Positions 16,377 through 25,468 of a stretch of DNA of 64,000 bases are shown here, one piece after another. The DNA comes from Scytonema hofmannii PCC 7110. Its GTDB lineage: Bacteria; Cyanobacteriota; Cyanobacteriia; Cyanobacteriales; Nostocaceae. The notes below the pieces were generated by a model. It did not search any database, was not told where the DNA came from, and worked only from the letters and a program-made list of their open reading frames with translations. Numbering within the stretch: the first letter of the stretch is position 1; every line of letters starts with the position of its first letter. Where the stretch lies: positions 11,414,197 to 11,478,196 of the forward strand of contig NZ_KQ976354.1 in assembly GCF_000346485.2 (NCBI RefSeq), given 5' to 3'. The position numbers and the translations under genes were made by a program.

Positions 16377-16845
16377 TATCATATTTTACCTGTAACTGCT
16401 ATATACTGCCGTTAAACAGTCAGAAATTCTTGCATTTTTAACAAAATTTAATATTTAAATTACAGTAAATAGTATACTTTGTCACTCTTATTTGCTCTAC
16501 TACGTTGCTAATTATGTAGCCATTATTTCAGGTTATGTAGTTATTACTTAAAGCATAAAACTATAAAAAACTTGTAATAATAATCAAACAACTGTATGAT
16601 ATTTACTCTAGATTCACTAATTAATAATTTCCTTTGTCCCCTTGACTTTATATCTTTCCTCTACCCCAAACTCGCCCCCGCGCTCAATAAACTCTTGGGA
16701 AATAATTATCCAAGATCGATTGTGGCTCTATGGGAATTCCCGGATGTCTTCTGGTAAAAAGTATTGACTTATCTCTAAAAAGCATCTATTGAGCCTTGAC
16801 TTAGTTGATTAATTAGTCAAACATCAAGTCCTTTTACTATCAAAT
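16377..16845. other. Gene-free A+T-rich leader region
   Basis: About 470 bp before the amine oxidase gene. I see no ORF with a ribosome site, no promoter motif of the A-F type and no strong hairpin. Confidence 0.5.
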
Positions 16846-18513
16846 ATGAGTAACCCAAACAAATTTTTTTCCTTCAATCGTCGTTGGTTTTTAGGTAGTC
16901 TTGGTTTAGCAGGAGGAGCTGCATTAACTTCAGGATTCAGTCAATTAAGAGATATAAGTAGAGCAACAGCTTCAGAAAAATTTAAATATCAAAAAGTATT
17001 AAATGACTTTAATATTTACCCAGAATTAAAAAGTTTAACTAAAGCCAAGGGTAAGGCAGCGAGCAAGTCCAAGGGGATCTTAAGTGACCTAGATAACCTT
17101 CCTCAGTCAGGCAGACCATTAAAAGTTGTGATTTTGGGAGCAGGGATGGCAGGGCTTTGTGCTGCTTATGAATTAGAGAAACGCGGACACACCTGCGTCA
17201 TTCTTGAAGCCGATCGCAGTCATATTGGAGGTCGCGTTCGCACCCTGCGATTTGAAGATGGTTTGTATGGGGAAGCAGGCGCAATGCGAATTCCGAAAAG
17301 CCATGACTTAACGCATCACTATATCAAAGAATGTGGTTTGCAACTGCGTAACTTTGTGAGTGGTAATCCCAATGGATATTACTATATGCGAGGTGAGCGC
17401 CTGCGAGTCGCAGAGGTGACACGGCTTAGTTCCATCTATGAACTCAAGGGTAATGAGAAGCAGTTGACCCCCGATGATGTTTGGGCTACGGCTGTTGATA
17501 GTTATGTCAACAACCTCAGCGAAAAAGAAAAAGAAGAGATATTTGCTACGTCAATTCAAAGCGCTGCTGTGCGCGAGTTGGATGAAAAATCATTGCTGCA
17601 ATTATGTCGTGCTGCGGGATTCTCAACTGATGCTATTGAGATGTTGTTAGCAGCTTACGGCTTACTAGGTACGGAAATGTACTTCTCTGCCCTTGGTCAT
17701 ATACGTGATGCGGGAAATTACTCTGACTTAGAAGAAATTGTTGGCGGTTCAGACCTTCTCCCCAAAGCACTAGCAGCTAAACTCAAGTCTCAACCGAAAT
17801 TGGGCTGCGAAGCGATCGCCATAGAACGGGATGACGCAGTTCGGAAAGCAAGAGTAATTTATGTCGAAGATGGTCAAACCAACTCGGAAGAGGGAGATTT
17901 TGCGATCTGTACGATACCCTTTCCCGTGCTAGCTCGGCTTGAGACTCCTTTTTCTCCAGCTAAGAAAAGAGCTATTCGCGATCTGACTTATGATTCTTCG
18001 ACAAAAGTGCTGGCGATCGCTAACCGTCGTTTCTGGGAAACAGATGATGGCATCTATGGCGGTGGTTCATTTAGTGATTTGCCAATTTCTACTACCTACT
18101 ATCCTTCAGACAATGCACAGAATAGAGATCCTAACATTTCAGCTAGACCAGCCGTGATGTTAGCTTCTTACACGTGGGGAAGTCAAGCACGCCGTTTGGG
18201 GGATTTATCTCCTCAGGAACGACACTCCCAAACTCAGCAGTGGCTGAGCAAGATCCATCCTCAGATTAATCAGAATGGAGTGATAGACAAAATGGTGAGT
18301 TGGTCTTGGGACAACCACCGTTGGAGTGGTGGAGCATTCACATTCTTGTCGCCTTATCAGCAGACAAGTTTATACAAAGATGTCATTGCACCTGAAGGTC
18401 GCATCTATTTTGCTGGAGAACACGCTTCAACAGATCATGCCTGGATACAAGGTGCTTTGGAATCAGCGCTAACATCTGTTAAAGAAATTCTGATTGCTGC
18501 TCAACGAGATTGA
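16846..18513 (+). CDS. FAD-dependent amine oxidase with Tat-type leader
   Basis: 555 residues. The N-terminus NRRWFLGSLGLAGGAALTSG looks like a twin-arginine export signal. The dinucleotide fold VVILGAGMAGLCAAYELEKRG (FAD binding, Gly98-x-Gly100-xx-Gly103) and GGRVRT follow, and the C-terminus has the flavin-contacting YFAGEHAST and GALESAL. This is the flavin monoamine oxidase / L-amino acid oxidase family, which releases H2O2 and ammonia from amines or amino acids. Substrate not predictable. Export would place it in the periplasm. It lies between the two copies of the 123-bp repeat. Confidence 0.88.
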   Translation: MSNPNKFFSFNRRWFLGSLGLAGGAALTSGFSQLRDISRATASEKFKYQKVLNDFNIYPELKSLTKAKGKAASKSKGILSDLDNLPQSGRPLKVVILGAGMAGLCAAYELEKRGHTCVILEADRSHIGGRVRTLRFEDGLYGEAGAMRIPKSHDLTHHYIKECGLQLRNFVSGNPNGYYYMRGERLRVAEVTRLSSIYELKGNEKQLTPDDVWATAVDSYVNNLSEKEKEEIFATSIQSAAVRELDEKSLLQLCRAAGFSTDAIEMLLAAYGLLGTEMYFSALGHIRDAGNYSDLEEIVGGSDLLPKALAAKLKSQPKLGCEAIAIERDDAVRKARVIYVEDGQTNSEEGDFAICTIPFPVLARLETPFSPAKKRAIRDLTYDSSTKVLAIANRRFWETDDGIYGGGSFSDLPISTTYYPSDNAQNRDPNISARPAVMLASYTWGSQARRLGDLSPQERHSQTQQWLSKIHPQINQNGVIDKMVSWSWDNHRWSGGAFTFLSPYQQTSLYKDVIAPEGRIYFAGEHASTDHAWIQGALESALTSVKEILIAAQRD

Positions 18514-18635
18514 TGGCATGATGTTATTGCACAGCCGACCACGGCTGTCAAGCTTTCATGATTCCAATTTATCTACTAATTCACTTGGCTCACCAGGATA
18601 GAAACAATTGTCCAAAATCTCGGTTAAGGTGTAAG
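18513..18635. repeat. 123-bp direct duplication, copy 2
   Basis: Begins at the last base of the amine oxidase stop and runs through the 3' end of the DUF29 gene to GTTAAGGTGTAAG. Same length as 15461-15583 with only a few substitutions. This copy is probably the source because the DUF29 frame is complete here. Confidence 0.9.
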
Positions 18636-19062
18636 GACAATCGAGAGAAAAGGTTTGCTCTGGTAAATCTGTTTCTCCCAATGCTAAGTCCCTGGCATTT
18701 TCATATGCTTCTGGTAATGCACCGTCAAGGTAAGGCTTGAGGCTGGGGTTGTCTCTGAGTAACCCTAATGTATCGCGACGCTGTACGCGAAGTGTTGCTA
18801 GCCAACTACGGCTGCGGCGTTGGGGTTGGTATTCCCATTTCCGCAAATGTCCAATCAGCACGCTCAAACGGTTGCGAAGTTCTTGGCGTTGCTGCTTCCC
18901 CAAAGATTCAATTTCCTCAATCAGGTTTGGTAAGTCGATTTTGCTCCACTGGTGAGCGCGGAGTAACTTTGCTTGTTCCTGTGTCCAAGCATAAAAGTCA
19001 GCCTCGTAAAGGTCGAATGCAGGCATCAATCTTTGTGCTGTTTCTGGATTTGCTTCAGGCAC
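18556..19062 (-). CDS. DUF29 family protein
   Basis: 168 residues. FDLYEADFYAWTQEQAKLLRAHQWSKIDLPNLIEEIESLGKQQRQEL (near residues 16-62) and LIGHLRKWEYQPQRRSRSW are the standard DUF29 signature, a small helical family very common in cyanobacteria and of unknown function. GTG start at 19062; an ATG at 19064 is out of frame. Convergent with the amine oxidase gene. Its 3' end is duplicated at 15.5 kb. Confidence 0.9.
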   Translation of the reverse strand: MPEANPETAQRLMPAFDLYEADFYAWTQEQAKLLRAHQWSKIDLPNLIEEIESLGKQQRQELRNRLSVLIGHLRKWEYQPQRRSRSWLATLRVQRRDTLGLLRDNPSLKPYLDGALPEAYENARDLALGETDLPEQTFSLDCPYTLTEILDNCFYPGEPSELVDKLES

Positions 19063-19182
19063 ATATGTGAGGTTAATTTAACCACAGTCTCCCTATTATA
19101 AAGCAGTTTTCTGATTATATAGATAGGTACTCATAGCAAGGCTGAGTAGTGAATATATCTTAACATAAATTAATATTGAAAA

Positions 19183-19222
19183 TTTTGCAGAAAACTCTAG
19201 GTTTTTCAGTGGAGTTATAGAC
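19183..19222 (+). promoter_or_regulatory. Exoprotein promoter-like motif, copy B
   Basis: TTTTGCAGAAAAC, 14 nt, TGGAGTTATAGAC; 104 nt ahead of the secreted-protein gene at 19327. Confidence 0.72.
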
Positions 19223-19326
19223 AGAACGACGGAAAAAAGCTTAACCCTTTGTTCAAACACACATAAGAGTATTTTAGTTAGTCAGCAGATAGTCAAAATA
19301 AATGCATTAAATAAGGAGAGATAAGA

Positions 19327-19767
19327 ATGGGTAGTCTTTACGCCACCAGCAAAACTTGGATGAAAAAAATCACCCGTCTAGTACCACTTTTCTTAGGGGT
19401 GAGCGTAATAAATGTAGTAGGTCTTTGTTTATCAACCTCCCAAAAAGCAGAAGCGCTAACAGCCTCAGATTGGATAGGAACATGGACTTGCAATAACGAC
19501 GGTCACCCTCCAGTACAAGTCAAGTTCTGGCTGCATTATGGTTCGGTCATAGGGCAAATAGGTAACGATCATTGGGCTGTTATACAAAGAAGTTACGATC
19601 CTTCAATCGATCCTCCTACCGAACGTAAAGATCACGTACTACCTCTATCTGTTCAGAGCAATCAAACGCAGTGGTTTTTAGCAATGCATACATGGAACCA
19701 GGGCTATGCTAGTGGCTTTTCAAAATGGAATGGTAGTGTTTATGGAATGTTCTGTACTCGTCAATAG
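19327..19767 (+). CDS. Small secreted protein, 146 aa
   Basis: A hydrophobic segment VPLFLGVSVINVVGLCL after basic residues, with likely cleavage after KAEA at about residue 43, gives a signal peptide. The mature part (SDWIGTWTCNNDGHPPVQVKFWLHYGSVIGQIGNDHW) is Trp-rich and beta-like, with a Cys pair that may form a disulphide (TWTC and MFC). Family not recognised. AAGGAGA precedes the ATG and promoter motif copy B lies upstream, so it probably belongs to the same regulon as the RTX genes. Confidence 0.78.
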   Translation: MGSLYATSKTWMKKITRLVPLFLGVSVINVVGLCLSTSQKAEALTASDWIGTWTCNNDGHPPVQVKFWLHYGSVIGQIGNDHWAVIQRSYDPSIDPPTERKDHVLPLSVQSNQTQWFLAMHTWNQGYASGFSKWNGSVYGMFCTRQ

Positions 19768-20028
19768 AAAACACCTAACTTAGGTTAAAAGTCAGACTAC
19801 CATATAACAGCCAATTTCCTACTTACCCAAGTTGCTAGTTATCAAAAAATACCTTATTTTAAGTACAAAATCAAAAAAAATTGGTATTTAGTAGTACTAG
19901 CGATCCCGTTTTTTGTATCTTAATGATACCGTTTTTTGCGACTAACTAGCAACATGGAATGGGAGGAAGGGACGAGCATCATTTACCTCTTCCTCTATTC
20001 CATGAGTTTGTATTTTAGCTCTTTTGGC

Positions 20029-20055
20029 GGAACGACAAGTTTTTATGTCGTTTCC
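20029..20055 (-). terminator. Hairpin after RTX gene
   Basis: On the minus strand GGAAACGACA - loop TAAAAACT - TGTCGTTCC, just past the stop of the RTX gene. A second imperfect hairpin at 19953-20004 (CATGGAAT arms) lies between the two convergent genes. Confidence 0.55.
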
Positions 20056-20063
20056 TCAACCAG

Positions 20064-21050
20064 TTAAGCAATCGTAAAATCTTGAGAGGCGACATTGGTG
20101 GTGTCTTGCACGATAGCAATTAAATCACCGTATCTGTAGATAGCGGTATCTAAGCCTGAGTTGCCAATCAAGTTCTGGTCTTTCACCAACGTATAATCAT
20201 TAATGTTGCCACCTATCCGAATCTTATCGCCCTCCCATGCTTTAAAATCTGTGATCGCAGCATTTCCGGAGCCTAGATAGTAGATATCAACATTTGAGGA
20301 AGAGCGCCAGTTGTAACCGAGTCCAAACGTATCCGCCCCAGCACCGCCAGTCATGATATCCGTTTCAGAATCACTGTAACCTCCATATCCATTGAGGTAA
20401 TCATCACCCCAACCCCCATTTAACTTGTCGTTCCCACCACCACCATAGAGCCCGTCATTACCATCCCCGCCAATCAGGAAGTCATCGCCACTAGGGGCTG
20501 ATAACCCTCCTAGTATCGCATCACCAAAGAGAAGGTCGTTACCCTTACCGCCATAAATGACTTGGTTACCTGCGCCTCCTTCAATTACGTCATCACCTGG
20601 ACTCTCAGGAGCCAAATCAGCCTCGTTAGATTTATTGAATACAGCAAAGGTTTCTAGATCAAATCCGAAGGGATGACCATCAATATGAGCAAGTCCTGCT
20701 TCACTACCTAATCCATTATGTCCGACACCTAGATTTACATCAGTAGATGGGTTATAGGGGTAGTTATGCAAATGTCCCGGTTCCCCTCCGGCTCGATTAT
20801 TATCTGCAATTAAATTACTATCTTTGTCATAGTACTCCGTTATTACAACCTCTCCGTTGTAAGCAGTTAGCGAGGTTGGCTTTACAGAGTCAATGACGTA
20901 GTAACCAGTAAGCCCAGTTTCGTTAGCTGAGGTTTCATCTATACGCTGACCAGCGTAGTAGTTAGAGTCAGATGTTGTATAGCCGTAACCTTTGTAGTAC
21001 TCCCCATCACCATAATAGTAAGTGAAAGTATAGGAAATATTAGTAGTCAT
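20064..21050 (-). CDS. RTX-type calcium-binding protein, 328 aa
   Basis: The N-terminal 150 residues are Tyr-rich and unfamiliar (TNISYTFTYYYGDGEYYKGY), then a His-containing stretch (GEPGHLHNYPYNP). Residues about 155-235 hold RTX repeats (GGAGNQVIYGGKGNDLLFG, GGDGNDGLYGGGGNDKLNGG), followed by GADTFGLGYNW and a capping domain like that of the 27581 protein (AITDFKAWEGDKIRI, SQDFTIA). No signal peptide, consistent with type I secretion. Motif copy D is 59 nt upstream; AAAGGAGA precedes the ATG. Confidence 0.9.
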   Translation of the reverse strand: MTTNISYTFTYYYGDGEYYKGYGYTTSDSNYYAGQRIDETSANETGLTGYYVIDSVKPTSLTAYNGEVVITEYYDKDSNLIADNNRAGGEPGHLHNYPYNPSTDVNLGVGHNGLGSEAGLAHIDGHPFGFDLETFAVFNKSNEADLAPESPGDDVIEGGAGNQVIYGGKGNDLLFGDAILGGLSAPSGDDFLIGGDGNDGLYGGGGNDKLNGGWGDDYLNGYGGYSDSETDIMTGGAGADTFGLGYNWRSSSNVDIYYLGSGNAAITDFKAWEGDKIRIGGNINDYTLVKDQNLIGNSGLDTAIYRYGDLIAIVQDTTNVASQDFTIA

Positions 21051-21109
21051 TTGCTATCTCCTTTTACAAGCTTTGTGATTAAATCCTAAAGGTTTAAAAG
21101 ATTCCTTCT

Positions 21110-21149
21110 GTTTATAACTCAAGTGAAAAAGCTAGAGTTTTCTACAAAA
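21110..21149 (-). promoter_or_regulatory. Exoprotein promoter-like motif, copy D
   Basis: Minus strand: TTTTGTAGAAAAC, 14 nt, TTGAGTTATAAAC; preceded by GTTACAAAAGTT, which copy F also has. It lies 60 nt before the RTX gene at 21050. Confidence 0.75.
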
Positions 21150-21217
21150 TGGTAAAAAACAACTTTTGTAACAAAATATATATAGCGGTTCTCAGTTGTA
21201 TCAAATACACCCAACTT

Positions 21218-21243
21218 TAGGGGCGCAAGGCATTGCGCCCCTA
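21218..21243. repeat. Short palindrome TAGGGGCGCAA/TTGCGCCCCTA
   Basis: An 11-bp stem with a 4-nt loop. It resembles the dispersed cyanobacterial palindromes of the type found between genes; no T-run. Confidence 0.7.
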
Positions 21244-21335
21244 CAAATGCTGTGGAACCATTGTGAGAAAAAACAGTTGTTAACCGTTCACAGTATAGAT
21301 CTGAATAAGATTTAGAGTTTCTAATTTTTAGGAGC

Positions 21336-24047
21336 CTAATGAAAGCGACAAAGATTCTGAGAATGGATAGCAGGTATCTCTGCTACGAGGATAACTTCCC
21401 CTTTTTTATTAGTGACCCACCCTTGAGCTTCCACAATTTTGTCAGGTAAGTTTACTAAGCTTCTCCCTTGTCTTGTTCTCCCCCCATCTGTCACCTGAAG
21501 TGGTGCTGACACATCTTCCCAAATGTTACTACTGCTGAGAGGTTCGTAAGGATTTACTGGTAAACCTCCTTTACCAGTGTTAAAAAACGCAACAGATGAT
21601 GACTGCTGTCCACCTGCTTGACAGCCCTGTACCACTTCCACGTTGACTGGCTCTGTTGGTAATTGGACTAATCCTTGACTGGGATCGACATCTGGTGTAT
21701 TAATAATGACTTGCCCATTTAAGGATGGATTTTGTTGTGAAATGGCGGTAACGTCATTAGTAGGTAGCAAAGTGGGATCTAATTGAGTCGAGTCTGTTGT
21801 TCCTAAAAGCTGCTCTAGTTCGTTTCGACTGCGCGGTACTAAACCAAAGATGCCAGTAGCATTAAGAGTCACACTGCCTCCCTTTCCACTGAAAGCATTA
21901 GCAGTCATGTCGCTGTTTTCTGAAGGTACGGTAACAATAAAGCCATCAGGAATATTGATTGCGATCGCACCACCGTTACCGCCAGCAGAAGCTGTGCCTG
22001 CAGAAGTAGAAATCTCACTGTTGCGGCGCAGTAGTAACAAGTCCCGCAAGTTAAGTGTAATGTTGCCACCATCAGATGAGGTAGTTTTACCAATAAGCTT
22101 GCCTTCGTTATCCAATTTCAGAGAACGCGCTGTGATTTCCAGGTTACCTGCTTGTCCTAAGCCTGTACTGCTAACAGTCACTTCTGCACCATTTTTAACA
22201 TTCAAACGCTGAGTTGTCACAGCTAAGTTACCCGCCTTTCCAGTAGCTTCAGCTCTAGTAAACAAGGTACTGGGAATCACCTCGGAGCCAATTGTTCCCC
22301 TACCCGTAACTTCTACAGACTCAGCAGCGTTGATGGTCAAAGTTCCCCCTGAGCCTTCTGCAAATGAACCCGATCTCACTTCTCCCCCATTTTGAATCAC
22401 TAGTTGCCTGACGTTTATACTCTGTATTGCTCCTTTACCTGTACCCAAATTATCAGCTGATATTCTGGCTCCACCCTCGACAGTCAGTACTCCTGTACTG
22501 ATGTTTAAGATTCCAACATTACCTGTAGCTTCTGGCTCAGCTGAGACAAAAATTCCACTGCGATGACTATCCAGAAGTGAAGCTGTGGCTAATGGCGAAG
22601 TTCCACTCAGTTGAATCAAATCTGAGGCGTTGATAGTCAAATTTCCACCATTTCCCCCTTTCCGAGCAGCTGTTGATATTTGTGCGCCTCCCTTGACAAT
22701 CAACCGTTGAGTTTCAAGATTTAGAGTTCCTGCATTGCCAGGATTATCGATGGCTTGATCGGCAACTTGAGCAAAAATACCGCTAGGTAATCCATTTTGT
22801 GTTGTGCCAACGAGTTCTATAATATCTAATGCCTTCACAATGACATTCCCTGCTTGACCCGCCCCAAATGTAGAAGCATCAACTATCGATCCATCTTGAA
22901 TTAGCAGTCTCCTTGTTTCAATGAATAAGTTACCACCATTGCCCGTAACGCTTTCACACAAAGAACTGACGCAGACTTGAGAACCTAGAAACGCTGTTCC
23001 CACCAGTTCTATAGAATCCAAGGCTCTTACTGAAACATCCCCAGCTTGACCTTCACTTTCAGCAAAAGTTCCAATTTGTGAACTTCCACTTAGGTTTACA
23101 GATCCGGTGGCATTAATTGCTAAATTTTCCCCTCTTTTTGACCCAAGCGCGATCGCAATAATTAGTGAATTCTCATTGAGAGTTATATTTCTTCCCTGTA
23201 ACTGAATAGCACCACTTTCAAAATCACTAGTATCAATTTGAGCGCCGCGTGAGAGCTGAATATCGCCAAAGTTCTTAAAACCAGCATACTCCAGTGTAAA
23301 ACCTGTTTCAATTTCACTTAGTTTGACTAAACCACCGTCAGCAACACTACCCAGCTCAATTCTTCCACCAGCTGCTGTCAAATTGCCACCCACAAGAGAG
23401 ACATTACCTCCCACCAACGCTAAAGTCTTACCACTTAGAACCTGTAGCCCGACTGGGGAATCAAGACGATTAAGATTTGGACTTGCTTGAGATTGGTTAA
23501 CAATCTCTCTAGGATTGGAACCGAATTGCAAACCAATGGGAACACTTACAGTTAATAGCCCAGATGTTTGAGGAGCGATCGCACTAAATTCTGTGCTATC
23601 AGAAAACTTCAAGCTGGTAGCTGTACTTGCTATAAACGAACCCCGAATCTGCAAACTGGCATTTTGTCCGAAGATAATGCCATTGGGATTGATAAAAAAT
23701 AGATTAGCCGTGCCGTTAGCTTGAATTGTGCCATCTATAATAGAGCGCGACCCACCTGTTATCCGAGTGATGATGTTCCTAACTGCCAAATCATTGTTAA
23801 AAAAGGCAGTGTCTCCAGTAGTGTCAGCAGTTTGGGTAGAAAACGAAAACTCCCGAAAGCTGTGAAACAGATTGTTACCCTGTTGAGTTCCTCCTTCAAT
23901 GATTCTGGTATTGCCAGAGGGAGTAACGGTAGAATTGTTGGGGAGCGTAGTATCTGGGATAATTTCTGCTGCTGTTGGGTTTAAAGCTAACAGCCAAAGC
24001 AAAAAGCTCCCACTAAAGCTCCAGGACTGCAGTCTCAAGGGGTTCAT
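21336..24047 (-). CDS. Two-partner-secretion FHA-like exoprotein, 903 aa
   Basis: Signal peptide at residues 1-27 (SFLLWLLALNPTAAE). The TPS/haemagglutination-activity domain follows (TRIIEGGTQQGNNLFHSFREFS; NLFFINPNGIIFGQNASL), then long beta-helix repeats with GNLTINA, GGNLFIET and GAQISTAA patterns. The C-terminus (GQVIINTPDVDPSQGLVQLP, then a Cys pair) is the ending common to this cyanobacterial family. Such proteins need an outer-membrane TpsB partner, and none is encoded in the window. No A-F motif upstream; only a MITE end. Confidence 0.9.
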   Translation of the reverse strand: MNPLRLQSWSFSGSFLLWLLALNPTAAEIIPDTTLPNNSTVTPSGNTRIIEGGTQQGNNLFHSFREFSFSTQTADTTGDTAFFNNDLAVRNIITRITGGSRSIIDGTIQANGTANLFFINPNGIIFGQNASLQIRGSFIASTATSLKFSDSTEFSAIAPQTSGLLTVSVPIGLQFGSNPREIVNQSQASPNLNRLDSPVGLQVLSGKTLALVGGNVSLVGGNLTAAGGRIELGSVADGGLVKLSEIETGFTLEYAGFKNFGDIQLSRGAQIDTSDFESGAIQLQGRNITLNENSLIIAIALGSKRGENLAINATGSVNLSGSSQIGTFAESEGQAGDVSVRALDSIELVGTAFLGSQVCVSSLCESVTGNGGNLFIETRRLLIQDGSIVDASTFGAGQAGNVIVKALDIIELVGTTQNGLPSGIFAQVADQAIDNPGNAGTLNLETQRLIVKGGAQISTAARKGGNGGNLTINASDLIQLSGTSPLATASLLDSHRSGIFVSAEPEATGNVGILNISTGVLTVEGGARISADNLGTGKGAIQSINVRQLVIQNGGEVRSGSFAEGSGGTLTINAAESVEVTGRGTIGSEVIPSTLFTRAEATGKAGNLAVTTQRLNVKNGAEVTVSSTGLGQAGNLEITARSLKLDNEGKLIGKTTSSDGGNITLNLRDLLLLRRNSEISTSAGTASAGGNGGAIAINIPDGFIVTVPSENSDMTANAFSGKGGSVTLNATGIFGLVPRSRNELEQLLGTTDSTQLDPTLLPTNDVTAISQQNPSLNGQVIINTPDVDPSQGLVQLPTEPVNVEVVQGCQAGGQQSSSVAFFNTGKGGLPVNPYEPLSSSNIWEDVSAPLQVTDGGRTRQGRSLVNLPDKIVEAQGWVTNKKGEVILVAEIPAIHSQNLCRFH

Positions 24048-24138
24048 AAGCTGAATACCCTTATATTTGCCAGACTAAGGTTTACTTCTATTCTGGTCTA
24101 AATTAAACCTATTAAATAGTGTATTTTTATGACAAGCT

Positions 24139-24166
24139 ATAGCAATCCTATTGGAGTTGTGAGAGA
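24139..24166. repeat. Solo MITE end
   Basis: CTATAGCAATCCTATTGGA followed by GTTGTGAGA matches the left end of the element at 54470 and relates to the one at 11520. No second end nearby. Confidence 0.6.
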
Positions 24167-24236
24167 ACAGAGCGATAAAGAAACCCGCTATCTGAAAAAT
24201 ACCGACTTTCTTTGTCTCTCAATTGATTTAACTACT

Positions 24237-25037
24237 CTATAGCTGATGCTTTTTGTATTCAACAGGCTTCTTCAAACGCTGATTGCTCTTCATTAATAAC
24301 ACTGCACCCAAAACCCCTACACCCAGCAAAGCATTGTTAGCTTGAGGTTCGGGAACTGGTTGAGATGGGAATTGCAGGGAAAATTTAAATACACCGCTGT
24401 TAGTCCCAACATTCTGCTCGTTATTGAAAGCAACAACAAGACTAGGGAAAAATCCTAGTATTTCGCTATCAGTAAATTGACTTAAAATTGATAAATTATT
24501 AATGATGTTAGGATCGTTTGACTGGATTAAAAAAATCAAATCAGGTTGAGGATTACTGTCAAATGTAACGTCATACCTCACTACATCATCATTCTCAAAA
24601 AAATCAGGATTGGATGGTAACTTAATAGCAAACAATTCCTGAAGCTGTTTTAAGTTAATCTGTTGATTATCAGAGCCAATATTGAGATTTAAAACATTAC
24701 CAGACGCAGGATCTGTTCTAAGTCTAGTAACCGTCACATTTCCTGGCGGACAAACTAGATTGCCACAAATCTCAAAATTTCTCGAACCTAATGATTGATT
24801 ACTGATATTAAAGTTCTGGATAGCTTCAGGGAAAAATCCTACACTCTCATCATCTTTAGTTACATCGTCAACAGTAACTATATCAAAATTAAAAGAACCA
24901 CTGTTAATTGAACTTCCAGAAGCCTTACCGATTCTAATAGCTTGAGCAGACGCAGGAGCTAAAGTCGCTACTATTGAGAAAATTGTGCCTACCGCTATAA
25001 CCTTCTTTAAGTCACTTAAACTTAATAAATAACCCAT
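24237..25037 (-). CDS. PEP-CTERM exoprotein, 266 aa
   Basis: Signal peptide VIAVGTIFSIVATLAPASAQA at residues 13-33. The C-terminus has VPEPQANNALLGVGVLGAVLLM and a basic tail (KSNQRLKK), the PEP-CTERM sorting signal processed by exosortase and usually linked to exopolysaccharide. The mature region has two cysteines (FEICGNLVCPPG) and no known enzyme domain. Motif copy F (first half conserved only) lies about 270 nt upstream, implying a long leader or an unrelated start site. Confidence 0.85.
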   Translation of the reverse strand: MGYLLSLSDLKKVIAVGTIFSIVATLAPASAQAIRIGKASGSSINSGSFNFDIVTVDDVTKDDESVGFFPEAIQNFNISNQSLGSRNFEICGNLVCPPGNVTVTRLRTDPASGNVLNLNIGSDNQQINLKQLQELFAIKLPSNPDFFENDDVVRYDVTFDSNPQPDLIFLIQSNDPNIINNLSILSQFTDSEILGFFPSLVVAFNNEQNVGTNSGVFKFSLQFPSQPVPEPQANNALLGVGVLGAVLLMKSNQRLKKPVEYKKHQL

Positions 25038-25468
25038 TGAAGTACCTCCAAATTTTCGCTTCTCGCCCTACTGTTCTTGAGGTGGAGATATTGTGAATGG
25101 AGTATTCCATGCCAAATGTAACTGCTGCTATTGCAGAAGAGCCACCCCAATTTTTCGGCATATTCAGGAAGCTTTGACACTTAACCAATAAAGCATACAT
25201 ACTGGTAATTATCCTGTAATTCAAATTATCTTTATAAAAAAAATATACTCATTTAATAAAAGTTTTATATTTTTCCCTCATATACTAAAGAAGCGTCAAT
25301 TCATGTTTTCTACAAAATGGCAAAAATAAATTTTTGTAACAAAACACGTAATACTGCCTGTTAGAGCCGAATAAAACTATAGGTTTCCAATTTTTAGCGC
25401 AAAGTCTCTGAGTTCATCGGATACAACCCAGTCATCAATAATGGTGCTTCACCGAGTTATTCAAACAA
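25038..25468. other. Divergent intergenic region, PEP-CTERM / sigma gene
   Basis: 430 bp between divergent genes. It holds motif copy F on the minus strand and a stretch of poor coding potential. I see no A-F motif facing the sigma-like gene and no good ribosome site for a small ORF. Confidence 0.5.
25300..25340 (-). promoter_or_regulatory. Partial exoprotein motif, copy F
   Basis: Minus strand: GTTACAAAAATTT, then GCCATTTTGTAGAAAAC as in copy D, but the TTGAGTTATA half is not conserved (ATGAATTGACGC instead). Faces the PEP-CTERM gene. Confidence 0.5.

Noticed and set aside
25012..25224. A 70-codon minus-strand frame upstream of the PEP-CTERM gene
   Set aside because: Overlaps the 5' end of the PEP-CTERM gene, lacks a ribosome site and has no recognisable features.
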